Assembly: GCF_003589595.1 (NCBI RefSeq)
Contig: NW_020653409.1
Location: forward strand, 1,154,793 to 1,218,792
Length of the DNA: 64,000 nucleotides
Reading direction: 5' to 3'
Source: Hyposmocoma kahamanoa
Taxonomy: Eukaryota; Arthropoda; Insecta; Lepidoptera; Cosmopterigidae
Position numbers and translations under genes: made by a program. The notes under the pieces are model-generated. The model was not told the DNA's origin. It saw only the letters and a list, made by a program, of their open reading frames with translations, and made no database searches. Shown here in pieces: positions 55,039 through 64,000 of this stretch; the stretch's first letter is position 1, and each line of letters begins with the position of its first letter.

Positions 55039-55536
55039 CTAAACCTTATTGTGTGGAGTCCGAAACAATGGGCTACACTCATGCTTACCGCGCGAAATTT
55101 CCCATACGAAATTAAAATCTAAAACCACGCCGATTTTACTGATTGGCAAATAATTACTGGATACGTATTTACGGCTACAACTAAGCCTAATAAAAACCAG
55201 ACTAAAAGGGAAAAGACGGAGTAAAGATTTATTATCAACGATTACTAAGACAATCAATATGGTCTCAGATTTACCAAGGCTTTTATGTAAAGCCAAAAAA
55301 AATACCATGTATTGAAAAAACTCTGTAACGATGGCGTGTTTCCCAAGCGGTACGTTCAAGACTATCGGAGCCTCCCTTATGTTGATAAAATTGTTATCTT
55401 GACATTGATCATCAAGATAAAGGTGAGTGCGATAAAAACATCGACGATGACATACTAGATATTGAGAACTATGCACCTGAATCGACTGAAAGAAGGAAAA
55501 TAGCTGGCAATAAAAAAAAAAAGAATAACAACGCAT
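55039..55536 (-). other. Longest open frame of the window, not recognised
   Basis: A 165-codon frame, rich in Phe, Ser, Leu and Cys, with no start context or domain I can name. The opposite strand has moderately long open segments (for example KIYYQRLLRQSIWSQIYQGF), so this may be a decayed antisense coding relic. Not called as a gene. Confidence 0.3.
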
Positions 55537-55544
55537 AGAATGAT

Positions 55545-56030
55545 AGTTTCATATCAAACGAACTGTCACAAGTGAGGCAAAAATCAAATTCATGTAGGCT
55601 AGTTTTAGTAGTAGGTTAATTTTCGGTTTTAGTGAATATTTATATAAAAATACAAGTTGAAACGCGTTACTTCCTTGTGGAATGTGATGTTAGTATCTAT
55701 TTTATGTTTGTCTCACGTATTTTTACACTCATTTACCGCACATTTCGTCATTTTTAGCTAAAATTCTTTGTTTTAATTTATTGTATTTACATTAAAACAA
55801 GATTTTTATGTTTTATACTCTAATCATCTATTGTACCAGAAAAGTAAACAAACAGATCATTGACCCGAGACCATAGATAGTTTAGTGATGGCCAACTGTA
55901 CTGCCAACTACAAATCGACTAATTAATTGAATGAAACAATTTGTTTAATTGAATCTGTTGGAATAACTGAGTGTTATATAATAAAAATGGGCTTTCCGAT
56001 TTCGCTGCTGATTACTAAAAAAAATATGTG
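55545..56030. other. Unassigned AT-rich stretch
   Basis: Nothing recognised. Confidence 0.4.
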
Positions 56031-56037
56031 ATTCAAT

Positions 56038-56236
56038 CATTGACTTACAATTATATGGACGTCGGGTCCGCGCTAAAAAGTGTCCGCACTTGTAAGGCGC
56101 TAAAATCGTATACAGAGCGCCAAACTCCGCTTCAGTCTTCATTTGTTCTACTGACAGCGCGATACTGCGATGACATTACAATTTAAATTTCGAATAGGTT
56201 GACTTGGGACATTTTTTTCGTGGTTTTTGTATTAGA
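56038..56236 (+). mobile_element. hM: truncated, deleted subfamily
   Basis: Left end CATTGACTTACAATTATATG and the diagnostic GTCCGCACTTGTAAGGCGCT. The match stops at GTTTTTGTATTAGA, just before the right TIR, so there is no partner end or duplication. Confidence 0.88.
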
Positions 56237-56359
56237 TAATTTTGAACTAAAATTTTTCAAATAAGATTTTAATATGTTATTCAAATGAATAAAGCTAGAA
56301 AAAGTGATGAGATATCAACTCGAAAATGCTTATCATTTTATCAAAACCGGTTTGTTTAC

Positions 56360-56545
56360 TTTTCTGGCATAATGAATTGGAATAGACTTGAATACTCGGA
56401 CCCATTTCGAATGCACTAAGCTAGATTCGCATCCGAGAATATAGGAATATCGCTAGGTGTACCTAGAGATAAAATGATCCCTGTGACATTCCGGACCATT
56501 ATTTCTGAGACTCAGAACTAATACGAAACTGATTGGCAAATGCTT
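56360..56545. repeat. Unnamed dispersed repeat, partner at 15.88-16.16 kb
   Basis: ACTCGGACCCATTTCGAATG, CCTAGAGATAAAATGATCCC and TGTGACATTCCGG match the 16.05-16.13-kb sequence. Family and ends unknown. Confidence 0.45.
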
Positions 56546-56576
56546 TCACCTCGATAGCAAACGTTATGTAGTGTTA

Positions 56577-57172
56577 GGCTCAACTAACAGTGGCGCAGCG
56601 GCGCGACGCGTCAAGTTTTTCGCATGTAGTATATTCTTCTCTATTTTCCCATTATTAAGATACAAATTTGTACTTTACTTTACTGGTAGCTGTAAAGGTA
56701 CTAACTGGGTGATAAATCTGTAATAGATTTCTCATAGATGGCGCTACGACTAAAAAGTCGTTGAAAGACCAAGTACAAAGACACGACGCAAGCACACAGA
56801 AAAATTCGTGAGGTCCGTTGGTTCGTTCCGTGGCTTAGTTGGTATAGCGTCTGGCACGGTATGCAAGAAGACGTCGGTTCGAATCCGACCGGATCGAAGG
56901 AATTTTTTCTGAGTGTTCGATCTTTGTATTAATAATTATAACAAACTAGTGGAGTAATTTCACAAAAAATAATTGAATATCAATTCAATAAAAGTTTAAT
57001 TAATACAAATTTGTGTTATGCAAATATGGAAACGGGCGTCGACGCGCATCGACGCTTGGATGCAGTCGATCGAGCGGTTTCACGCGTCGTTTGACGCGCG
57101 TTCGCCAAGCGTTGTAGTTGAAAAACAGGACGCGACGCAACGCTTCGATTCTGCGCCAGTGTGGGTTGAGCC
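56577..57172. mobile_element. Harbinger-like TIR element with nested SINE
   Basis: GGCTCAACTAACAGTGGCGC at the left and the inverted GCGCCAGTGTGGGTTGAGCC at the right. TTA lies on both sides (56574-56576, 57173-57175). Without the SINE and one duplication it is about 253 bp, rich in CG words near the right end (CGTCGACGCGCATCGACGCT). The related copy at 33.26 kb lacks the SINE. Confidence 0.85.
56672..57002 (+). repeat. SINE SB, full length, nested
   Basis: A 331-bp insertion between two copies of ATACAAATTTGT (56660-56671, 57003-57014). Contains ACTGGTAGCTGTAAAGGTAC, TAGATGGCGCTACGACTAAA, the tRNA-like head (CCGTGGCTTAGTTGGTATAG; T arm GTCGG TTCGAAT CCGAC perfectly paired) and the tail with TTCGATCTTTGTATTAATAA. 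The other helices do not close, so it is a tRNA-derived promoter and not a tRNA gene. Confidence 0.92.
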
Positions 57173-57179
57173 TTAAAGT

Positions 57180-57550
57180 CAAAGTGAAATTATCATTTAT
57201 TTCTACATAGATACCGTTGTTTATTTCATAGGTAAAATTTTGCACTTTAAAACGTCATTTTTTAAGCTACTGGTCGTTCACTGTGCTGACTTCCCTGAGA
57301 AGAACAAGCATGTAAATCTAAGGATTGCTCTTTTCAAATAAACTTAAATGTTATGGAATACAGTTTGAATTATAAAATGATTTTTTTTTGCAAAATTTGA
57401 TTGATTTTTTTCCCTGCCTGAAATAATTACAATACGAAAAAGGTTTTATTCGTTCAAGACTGTCATTGGCTTGATGAGTTAAGTGACCTCATTTGTAAAA
57501 ACATTCGTTCCAAATTCAAATTTAAGAGATAAAACTTGTCTACAAGAAAA
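57180..57550. other. Unassigned stretch
   Basis: Nothing recognised. Confidence 0.4.
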
Positions 57551-57563
57551 TTCCTTTTCATTG

Positions 57564-58118
57564 CATTGACTTACAATTATATAGACGTCGGGTCCGCGCT
57601 AAAAAGTGTCCGAACTTATAGGGCGTTAAAATCGTATACAGAGCGTCATTCACGCTTTAGTCTTCGTTTATTTCTTTTGACAGCGAAGCAAGCAAAATTA
57701 GACAGTACTGCGATGACATTACAATTTGAATTCAACGTTTTAGCTTTTTCATATTCCTTTACTTTCACTTTTTTCATATTACTTTAACTGCCTTCGTGGC
57801 CGAACGGTTTGGTAACCGTTTGGTAACACGGCATGGTATGCCGGACAGCCACGCAGAGGTCCCAGGTTCGATTCCCGGGCCGGGCGAAATATTTGTATGA
57901 CCTACATTTATTTCTCTCGTGAGTTTGGGTGTAATTTGTGGTTGTCTATGTGTGTGTCCATGGCACCCGCGACACAGGGTTTCCCTAGTGCGGGGCTATG
58001 TTGAGTGCGTGCGTTATTATTATTATTTACATGTCACTACGTTTAAATAGGTTGACTCGAGACATTTTTTTCGTGGTTTTTGTATTACACCCGTCGTCCA
58101 TTTATTTGTAAGTCAATG
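57564..58118 (+). mobile_element. hM: full length, carrying a nested SINE
   Basis: Standard ends. The flanks TTTCATTG (57556-57563) and TTTCACTG (58119-58126) form an 8-bp duplication with one mismatch. The interior is interrupted after TTTTTCATATTCCTTTA by an SA SINE plus a short local repetition of CATATTACTTTA, and resumes at CATGTCACTACGTTTAAATA. Confidence 0.92.
57788..58026 (+). repeat. SINE SA nested in hM
   Basis: CTGCCTTCGTGGCCGAACGG to TTGAGTGCGTGCG and a TTATTATTATT tail. The head contains a small internal duplication (GGTTTGGTAACCGTTTGGTA). The body and perfect B box GGTTCGATTCC are intact. Confidence 0.9.
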
Positions 58119-58240
58119 TTTCACTGCTTAAAAAGGCTTGAATTGTTGAAAGTTCATATGAACTAATTAATCACTTTCAAAGAAATTTCGATAAGTTACC
58201 TTGTTTAATTCATCATTTTAAGTTATTGTACCATTACTAA

Positions 58241-59222
58241 GTGGTCTCTAAAATGGTTGACAAAACAATAATAGGCAGCAAAATTATAGCACTGCTTGAA
58301 GAAAATTGTTCTCAATGTTATGTGTCCCAAAGGCTGAATGTGAGTCGTTCGACAATTCAGAGGACTTGGCAACGATATCAGGAGACCGGTTCCGTCAATA
58401 GAAGGACAGGTTCCGGAAGAAAAACATGCAGCGAACCACGGGATGACCGCTTCCTGGTAAGCTGGGCGTTGAGAAATCGCAAAGTTTCATACGTGGACCT
58501 CAAGATGAGGAGTACAAATTAGTCTATGGGCCATCAAGAGGAGACTTCTTGCTGCCAATGTGCACAGTCATCGCCCAGCTCGTGGCCCTGAATTATTCCA
58601 TGACCATAAAGTTGCTACTAGAAACCCTGCTACATGGACTCAAGAGGACTGGAAAAGAGTATTGTTCTCTGATGAAGCCAAGATTTCTCTGTGTGGTGAA
58701 GACCGCCGTCGACAACGAGAAACGCTTTGCAGACGTGTGTTTTGAAGAAGTCACCCCTTATGGTGGTGGCTCGTTTACTTTTTGAGTAGCGATTAATTCG
58801 ATGGACCGTACGGAGTTAGTCTTCATCGAAAATGGCACATTGAATGCACACCAATACACGACGGAAACCCTAATTCCTCACGTATAATCCGCATTGACTG
58901 TTCTTGGAGAAGATTCCATTTTTATGGATGACAACGCTCGCGCCCACTGTTGTGGCGTTGTGGAAGCGTATATTCAAGAAGCTGGAATCCGGCGTTTGCA
59001 TTGGCCAGCTCGAAGTCCCGACCTCAATCCAATATCTGGAATGTTCTGAAGCGATGGGTAAGGTCAGCGCAGACAGCACCACAAAACATGAGGGAGCTAA
59101 AAGATCTCATCGCCGTGGAATGGGAACATATTTCACAAGAGGTCATAAGCAATATCCTCGAAAGCATGCCTAGAAGAATACAAGCTGTGATTTTGGCAAG
59201 AGGAGGCCACACTCATTATTAA
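58241..59222 (+). pseudogene. Tc1-like transposase, broken
   Basis: A cut-and-paste DNA transposase relic of the Tc1 branch of Tc1/mariner. The N-terminal frame (58241-58522) holds paired-like helix-turn-helix DNA-binding sequence (VSQRLNVSRSTIQRTWQRYQ, TGSGRK). After a frame change come WTQEDWKRVLFSDEAKISL with the first catalytic Asp, GGGS, then MDDNARAH with the second Asp and HWPARSPDLNPI. The expected third catalytic residue (Glu after NPI, DD34E pattern) is destroyed by a deletion/frameshift at about 59030-59040. The end reads MPRRIQAVILARGGHTHY before a stop. Several frameshifts and stops make it inactive. GCGAGTGTA at about 59467-59475 may be the 3' terminal repeat. No matching 5' repeat is seen, because an hM element lies just upstream. 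Confidence 0.88.
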
Positions 59223-59479
59223 ATTGTTCCTTTACATTATAAAAAAAAATTAAATTTTTTTAATTTTAATTTTACTTAACGAGTAGTGTTCTACTGACCA
59301 CTGACATTTTCTCATTTAGTTAATCGAAATTAATTGAAAAAAATTGCACAAACCTTTTTCTGCATATTCATTTCTAAGATTCGGAGTATACTAGTTAATT
59401 AAATAATAAAATTTACTGCAGATGATAGTTAAATACCCTATTTGCTTAGGTGCCCGTTTTTTTTTGCGAGTGTATTTGT

Positions 59480-62095
59480 GTGGAATTTAGAATCCTCAAT
59501 TTTCTAATGTAACATTCGTATATCATAGAATACTTTAAATGTAAGTTTTTAATAATACATGCTCCGGAATTTTAAAGTAAAAACGTATACAGTCCCCCAT
59601 AAAAGAATCGTTTACCTTAGTTACCATGAGTTTGGTTTAGTTCTAAGGTTAATGTTATGCATATCTTTTTTCATAATGAAATTATGTATATTTTAGTCAT
59701 GCCACCAGTCTTCTTAAACTTTTCTTTGAGAGAAACTCGAGAACCTTTTTTGTTTTTTACTTAAACGATGTACAGAACGAATCTCTCGAAACTCGTTTTG
59801 CAACACAAATATGGTTTGTATATCTGCCAGTGTATCTATATGATAAGAAGATTGGAATTTAGATTTGAAAAAAAATCTCAGACTATCTGGTCATATGACA
59901 AATAATACGATGATAATACAGGCCACACAGAATGTTACTAAATTCAAAAGGTATGAGATTGCCATTAATGATAAGTTAATAAAGAGACCTAGGTATATCA
60001 GTTTTAACCGAAGTTGATGGTATAGTAGGCACTATTCAGAGAAAAACGCAGCAAATAACTTACGTGAAAAACAAAAAGCACTAAAACCACAATTGTATAA
60101 GTAAAATATGGCAGGGAACACGTTATGTACAATAATACTAAATGTAAATACATTTACATTTAAAAACATTTTTAAATCGCGTAACTCGACAAATTTAAAT
60201 ACTTATTATTTTTATTCTGTTAAGTATTGTCTCACCTCACTTTTGTTTTAATCCAAAGTCACTAATAAATCTTACACACAACAGGTTTAGAAAACACTAG
60301 AAATTACACGAAAACCAAAAAGACAGTTAAGATAACCTTCTCAAAATATTAACCTATTTATTCGCCACCGCTACCGCAAAAGTAATTAAATTAGTCTAAT
60401 TCGATTACCCCAATAATACCTCGTTTGTCCTCACTTCACGCACACTAACACAATAAACTACATAGCAACACACTAACACATTAAAAACGTTGCGTGTATT
60501 GACCCAATACGTGTATACTCCCTATTTTTTGGCTGTATAATTTCTTTCTGTAGCCTTCCACTAGACAATTTATTTAAAAATTAGAACGCAGTTTGGAAAA
60601 ATGAATTTTCAAAATTTCAAAAAAAGAAGAAGATTTTGGAAATTCATAATTTTGACAGTTACTTTTTAAATATTTTCGTACCGTGTTGTGAGGCACCGAT
60701 CGTTGCGTGTGGAGCCTAATGAAAAACAACCGTCTATCTTGAGTGCTAGTCCCACTAATACAAGCCTAGTACGGCCGGTAAGGCACGCTCTAGTTGAGTA
60801 AGAATGTATCATGCAACAACAGGTACTCGGCGTTAATCAAATGGAATCGAAGTTATTCTGTTATAAAGTAGTGCAAGATAATTGTTGAAATAAGAAATGT
60901 TCTTGTGTTGGGTACATTTATTGTTACTTTCGCATGTTTAATGATTTCATAAAGCAGTATTTGGTTTGAAACTTATTATACTACGATATTTAGAACATGG
61001 TTATTAGCAAACATTTTTTTCCAGTAGTAATAACATTTTTCGTCTGCGGTACTGGGTTTTATTGGTCAATGGGCTGCCATATCTTAAGACTGTAACTGTT
61101 TGCGGCAACTCGTTATTTTTTTTTCAGTATTTAAAAACAGCAATGTTCATACATTCCGTTTTACTCAGAAGTAATAAATTTGTTAAAGATACGTAAGAAT
61201 AAGGCTCGGAAATGACGACGTACGTCAACTTTATGGCAAAATAAAAGATGATCCTAATTTTCCGTACAAAATTACACAGATCTCGGGGCTTGAGTCGATA
61301 TATTACGATCACACATGCTCACTGTTTTTAAAAACGATGTCTCCTATGCTTCATGTAAAGAGTATATTAAGCAGGAGACTTAGCGTGTTTTCCACCCCTA
61401 CTTTTGAAGCGTGAAATCCGATTTTTCAACGCCATGTGTGCCATGCGCCGCTGTTTATAGACGGCAGAAAGCGGAACTAATTCGTGCCATCTTTGAGTTC
61501 TGTGTACTCTTGATTCTGTATTAGAATTGAAGACAAATATTTAAAACACTAAATAAAAATGGAAAAACAGTTTTATATTTTGTGATTAAACGTAAATAAT
61601 ATTGAACAATATAAGGTATGGTGGTTTTCAAATTATTGTTATGTGTTAATTAGAACTATGTTTTGTTTCCCACAATTCACACGCAATAACAATAAGTAAC
61701 GTAGAATATGAAAGGAAGTGTTGAAACTGAAAAAATCGATTTTAAAAAATAATATGGACGCGGCCACATGTGACGCAATTCTTAACTCTTTTACTTTTCT
61801 AAAGCAACAAATCTCAACAACCTAAAAACAGCACGCTCAATATACATAATACATATCTTATCTCCATCCTTGTGTAACTACACCTCTAAAATCATCCAAC
61901 ATGTACAGGCAACGAATAAATCTTTGTAACAAAAATCTAATAAAATTATCACATACATTATTCTGCCGTTGAGTCGTGAACTAGACAAGGGTCGTCACAC
62001 AAGCATACATATAGCACACAGACATCGCCGATGCATATTGACCGTTTAATGCTATGAGTTAGTGTTAGTATCCTATACCACACGATACGACATAG
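59480..62095. other. Unassigned AT-rich stretch
   Basis: No gene, SINE or TIR element recognised in 2.6 kb. The 60660-60800 portion (CGATCGTTGCGTGTGGAGCC, AGTACGGCCGGTAAGGCACG) is less AT-rich. A 5' non-coding exon of the G-gamma gene could lie in such a place, but I see no evidence that fixes one. Confidence 0.4.
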
Positions 62096-62098
62096 TCA

Positions 62099-62880
62099 CT
62101 TTTTTTTTAATACCGAGTGACGGGATGAACAAGTCGTGTTGGTTAAATCACAAAGATCTGACAGCCACTGCCACTGCGCTCGACACCGTTAGGCGATTAA
62201 CACACTGCACCGCGCCCCGCGACTGAGCGCGGTACCTCCGTTTGTATGGAAAACAGTCGCCGTCGAACACACTGACAACGCTTCTCCGCGCGGGAGGGCG
62301 GAACAAGCAGTTTTACCGTGCCCTCGCGAGAGGCGCGGCGAACCGCAGGGTATGGCACACTGCGCTCCGCAATACCGGTCAGATGTTTAATCAATTCGTG
62401 TCTATTCCAGTAATTTTCGTTCGGATTTTCCCTAACAAATAATCAAAGGATTCAGTTGACATACGTGTGTAGTTGAAAAATTAATCTTCATTTTTCTTTG
62501 TGTCTTTGTATTTGAGTAAACAAAAACCAAATCGACGGTATAACTGCAGCGTCCTGAATGGGTTCTATATTATTAACCATTATTGTCAAAGAAGGATCTC
62601 AGCTACATGTGGTATCACTACGGCGATCATCTACGTAGCGAGTACTCTAAGGGGCGCGGGGCCGCTAGATCGCTGTCCCCAGATCTGCGTCTCCGAAACC
62701 GCGAGCGTGATTCCGAGTCTCGCGCACCGTGGGGCGCGGTGCAGTGGTTTAATCGCTTTAGACGTAACTTTTTAAGGCTCATTTATCTGTAATTTCACCA
62801 GCATACATACCCTTCAAAACCTGCTTGGCGTCAAATATAGGTAAGCTGGTATTACTTCCCAGCGAAAACGAGATTTCAAG
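62099..62880 (-). repeat. Retroposon RP split by a 566-bp element
   Basis: The left part 62099-62188 has a T run, TACCGAGTGACGGGATGAAC and CACTGCCACTGCGCTCGACA. The right part from 62758 has TGTAATTTCACCAGCATACA, CCCTTCAAAACC and AAATATAGGTAAGCTGG. Joining them across one TTA gives the usual family order. Confidence 0.82.
62192..62757. mobile_element. 566-bp Harbinger-like GC-rich TIR element
   Basis: GGCGATTAACACACTGCACC, then GCGCCCC at the left. The right end is the complement with three mismatches over 27 bp. TTA flanks both sides (62189-62191, 62758-62760). The interior is GC- and CpG-rich at both ends (GCGCGGTACC, CGCGAGCGTG) and AT-rich in the middle. Open frames inside overlap on both strands and carry no transposase motif, so it is non-autonomous. 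Confidence 0.87.
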
Positions 62881-62881
62881 G

Positions 62882-63230
62882 TCGTTCGGTAACCGTAAAA
62901 ATGCTAATAAAATTTTTAATTCGGGACTTCATCACGCACTGACACCCGCCTCTTCACAAGACCAGACGTTGCAATACGTCCGAAAAGTCGAGGTAATTTT
63001 AACATGTTTTATACATGATTAAGTCCCGAATTAAAAAATAAAATGTTTTGTCCGAGATTTCTTTTGACAATGGAAACTTGTCCGATCCGCACAGCTATGG
63101 AAGCAGTGGCCGTCAACTCGTAAACATACGGATTATAGAATATCTCTGCAGGTGTAAAACTATGCAATATGCAAATTCTAATCGTATTTATATTTTCTAC
63201 TTGTCTTTATTATAAACAACGTATTGCATG
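62882..63230. other. Unassigned; short inverted pair
   Basis: AATTTTTAATTCGGGACTTC (62910 on) and GATTAAGTCCCGAATTAAAA (63017 on) are inverted around about 90 bp. This could be a small unnamed TIR element or chance. Confidence 0.4.
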
Positions 63231-63235
63231 ATTGT

Positions 63236-63850
63236 TTTGTTCATCATCAAGTGACGAGATTAACAAGTGCGCCTGGTGGTAAGCGACAGGCCTTCTCATG
63301 ATGGCGGCACTTCACATGTCTACTTGTATTCGTGACGCTGACATATATGACCGTCTACACGTCGAGCCAAATAAGAAGTTAATATCATGAATATGACCAT
63401 ACTGTGGACGCTTTACTTGCGTATTTGCCTATTTGGCTCCTTTAATGTGCATCGAGAAACCGACCAGCGCGTGGTAACGCAAGTTTGGTGTTCGCTGTAT
63501 TTGTCGAATAGGCAAACACGGCAAATACTTTATCACACATGCTATCTACATATGGTGATTGTTTGCGAAATGTATCTAATAGGTACGCAAATACAAGCCA
63601 TGTCAAGTGCCACCATGGTAGTGCCACTCAGAGTTGTAAATCGCAAAGATCTGGGAGGCACTGCCACTGCACCCGGCACTATTAGACGTAAGGTTAACAA
63701 GTCCAATGTGCTTGTATTTTCACCAGCTTCCTCACCCTTCAAAACCGATACGTTGTAATGTTCACTCACATTACAGCTTGGCGGTAGAAATAGGTATGGC
63801 GGCAGTACTTCTATGGATGAACTCTTTCACAAGAATCTCTTCTGGTAGTA
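63236..63850 (-). repeat. Retroposon RP split by a TIR element
   Basis: The left part 63236-63300 has CATCAAGTGACGAGATTAAC and GGTGGTAAGCGACAGGCC. The right part from 63617 has GTAGTGCCACTCAGAGTTGT, CACTGCCACTGCACCCGGCA and AAATAGGTATGGCGGCAGTA, ending ACAAGAATCTCTTCTGGTAG. Normal order is restored if the insert is removed. Confidence 0.8.
63301..63616. mobile_element. TIR element of about 315 bp, copy 2
   Basis: ATGGCGGCACTTCACATGTC at the left and the inverted CATGTCAAGTGCCACCAT at the right. The interior is collinear with 51.21-51.48 kb (GAGCCAAATAAG, ACCGACCAGCGCGTGG, TATTTGTCGAATAGGCAAAC). ATG flanks both sides and may be a 3-bp duplication, but the ends also contain ATG, so the exact boundary is uncertain. 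Confidence 0.78.
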
Positions 63851-64000
63851 AACTCATAACGTTGAAGCTCTAAAGACTGTATTGAAGATGGTTTTGTACT
63901 TAGTAATTTTTGCTCCAAAATAAAGATACTAAAGTAGGTGGAGGATCAGCGTCATCATCTGTCAATAAACGCTCTATTTTTAAGTATACAAATACAAAAT

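Noticed and set aside
56829..56900. tRNA gene (and similar segments at 40.99, 47.28 and 48.01 kb)
   Set aside because: A- and B-box words and a good T arm are present, but the acceptor and anticodon stems do not close. The segment is embedded in a repeated SINE body with a 12-bp target duplication.
58241..59222. Active Tc1 transposon
   Set aside because: Frameshifts and stops break the transposase, the third catalytic residue is lost, and no 5' terminal repeat is found.
62192..62757. CpG-island promoter
   Set aside because: The GC-rich segment is bounded by inverted repeats with TTA duplications and sits inside a retroposon, so it is a mobile element.
1..64000. CRISPR array, rRNA genes, prokaryotic operons
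   Set aside because: No regularly spaced short direct repeats, no rRNA-like conserved blocks and no clustered long frames were seen. The content is eukaryotic interspersed repeats.

Overview
This is eukaryotic, AT-rich, gene-poor DNA that reads as insect and most probably lepidopteran (moth or butterfly) sequence. The inference rests on one recognisable insect-type coding exon with GT-AG splice sites, and on dense interspersed repeats (tRNA-derived SINEs, A-tailed retroposons, non-LTR retrotransposon tails, small terminal-inverted-repeat elements) that resemble families I associate with Lepidoptera. I see no bacterial-style operons, rRNA genes or CRISPR arrays, and no intact long open reading frame.

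The only host coding sequence I can support is one exon on the minus strand (26675-26797). It encodes the N-terminal 37 residues of a G-protein gamma subunit like Drosophila Ggamma30A (gamma-e). It has a 3' splice site before a 10-nt 5' leader and a GTGAGT donor after it. The exon for the C-terminal half was not found at lower coordinates, and the 5' non-coding exon must lie at higher coordinates. Much of the window is therefore probably intron of this one gene.

The rest is a layered transposon graveyard. Family labels used below: hM, a roughly 285-bp non-autonomous hAT-like element, nine copies, eight of them flanked by 8-bp target duplications; SA, SB and SC, three tRNA-headed SINE families; RP, a roughly 300-bp A-tailed retroposon present about 17 times; AC, a roughly 440-bp repeat whose ends read AACCGACYTC; plus several small TIR elements, some with TTA duplications (PIF/Harbinger-like). 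Coding relics are a Tc1-like transposase (58.2-59.2 kb), two GIY-YIG fragments of Penelope-like elements (50.1 and 52.6 kb), and the C-terminal ends of several non-LTR reverse transcriptases (2.8, 6.2, 8.8, 20.7-21.2, 31.4-32.5, 38.0 kb).

Region by region: 1-9 kb holds scattered SINE, hM, RP and LINE pieces and two small foldback elements. 9-12 kb is mostly unassigned. 12-18 kb has two clear nested insertions. 20-23 kb holds LINE tails and SC copies. 23-28 kb is the quietest stretch and contains the G-gamma exon. 28-33 kb is a retroelement pile-up with an unusual double hairpin. 34-58 kb alternates hM, SA, SB, RP, AC and Penelope relics. 58-59 kb is the Tc1 relic, 59.5-62 kb is unassigned, and 62-64 kb has two RP copies each interrupted by a TIR element. 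The most informative signals are the nested insertions, where target duplications and empty sites give relative ages, and RNA-like hairpins conserved between repeat copies.
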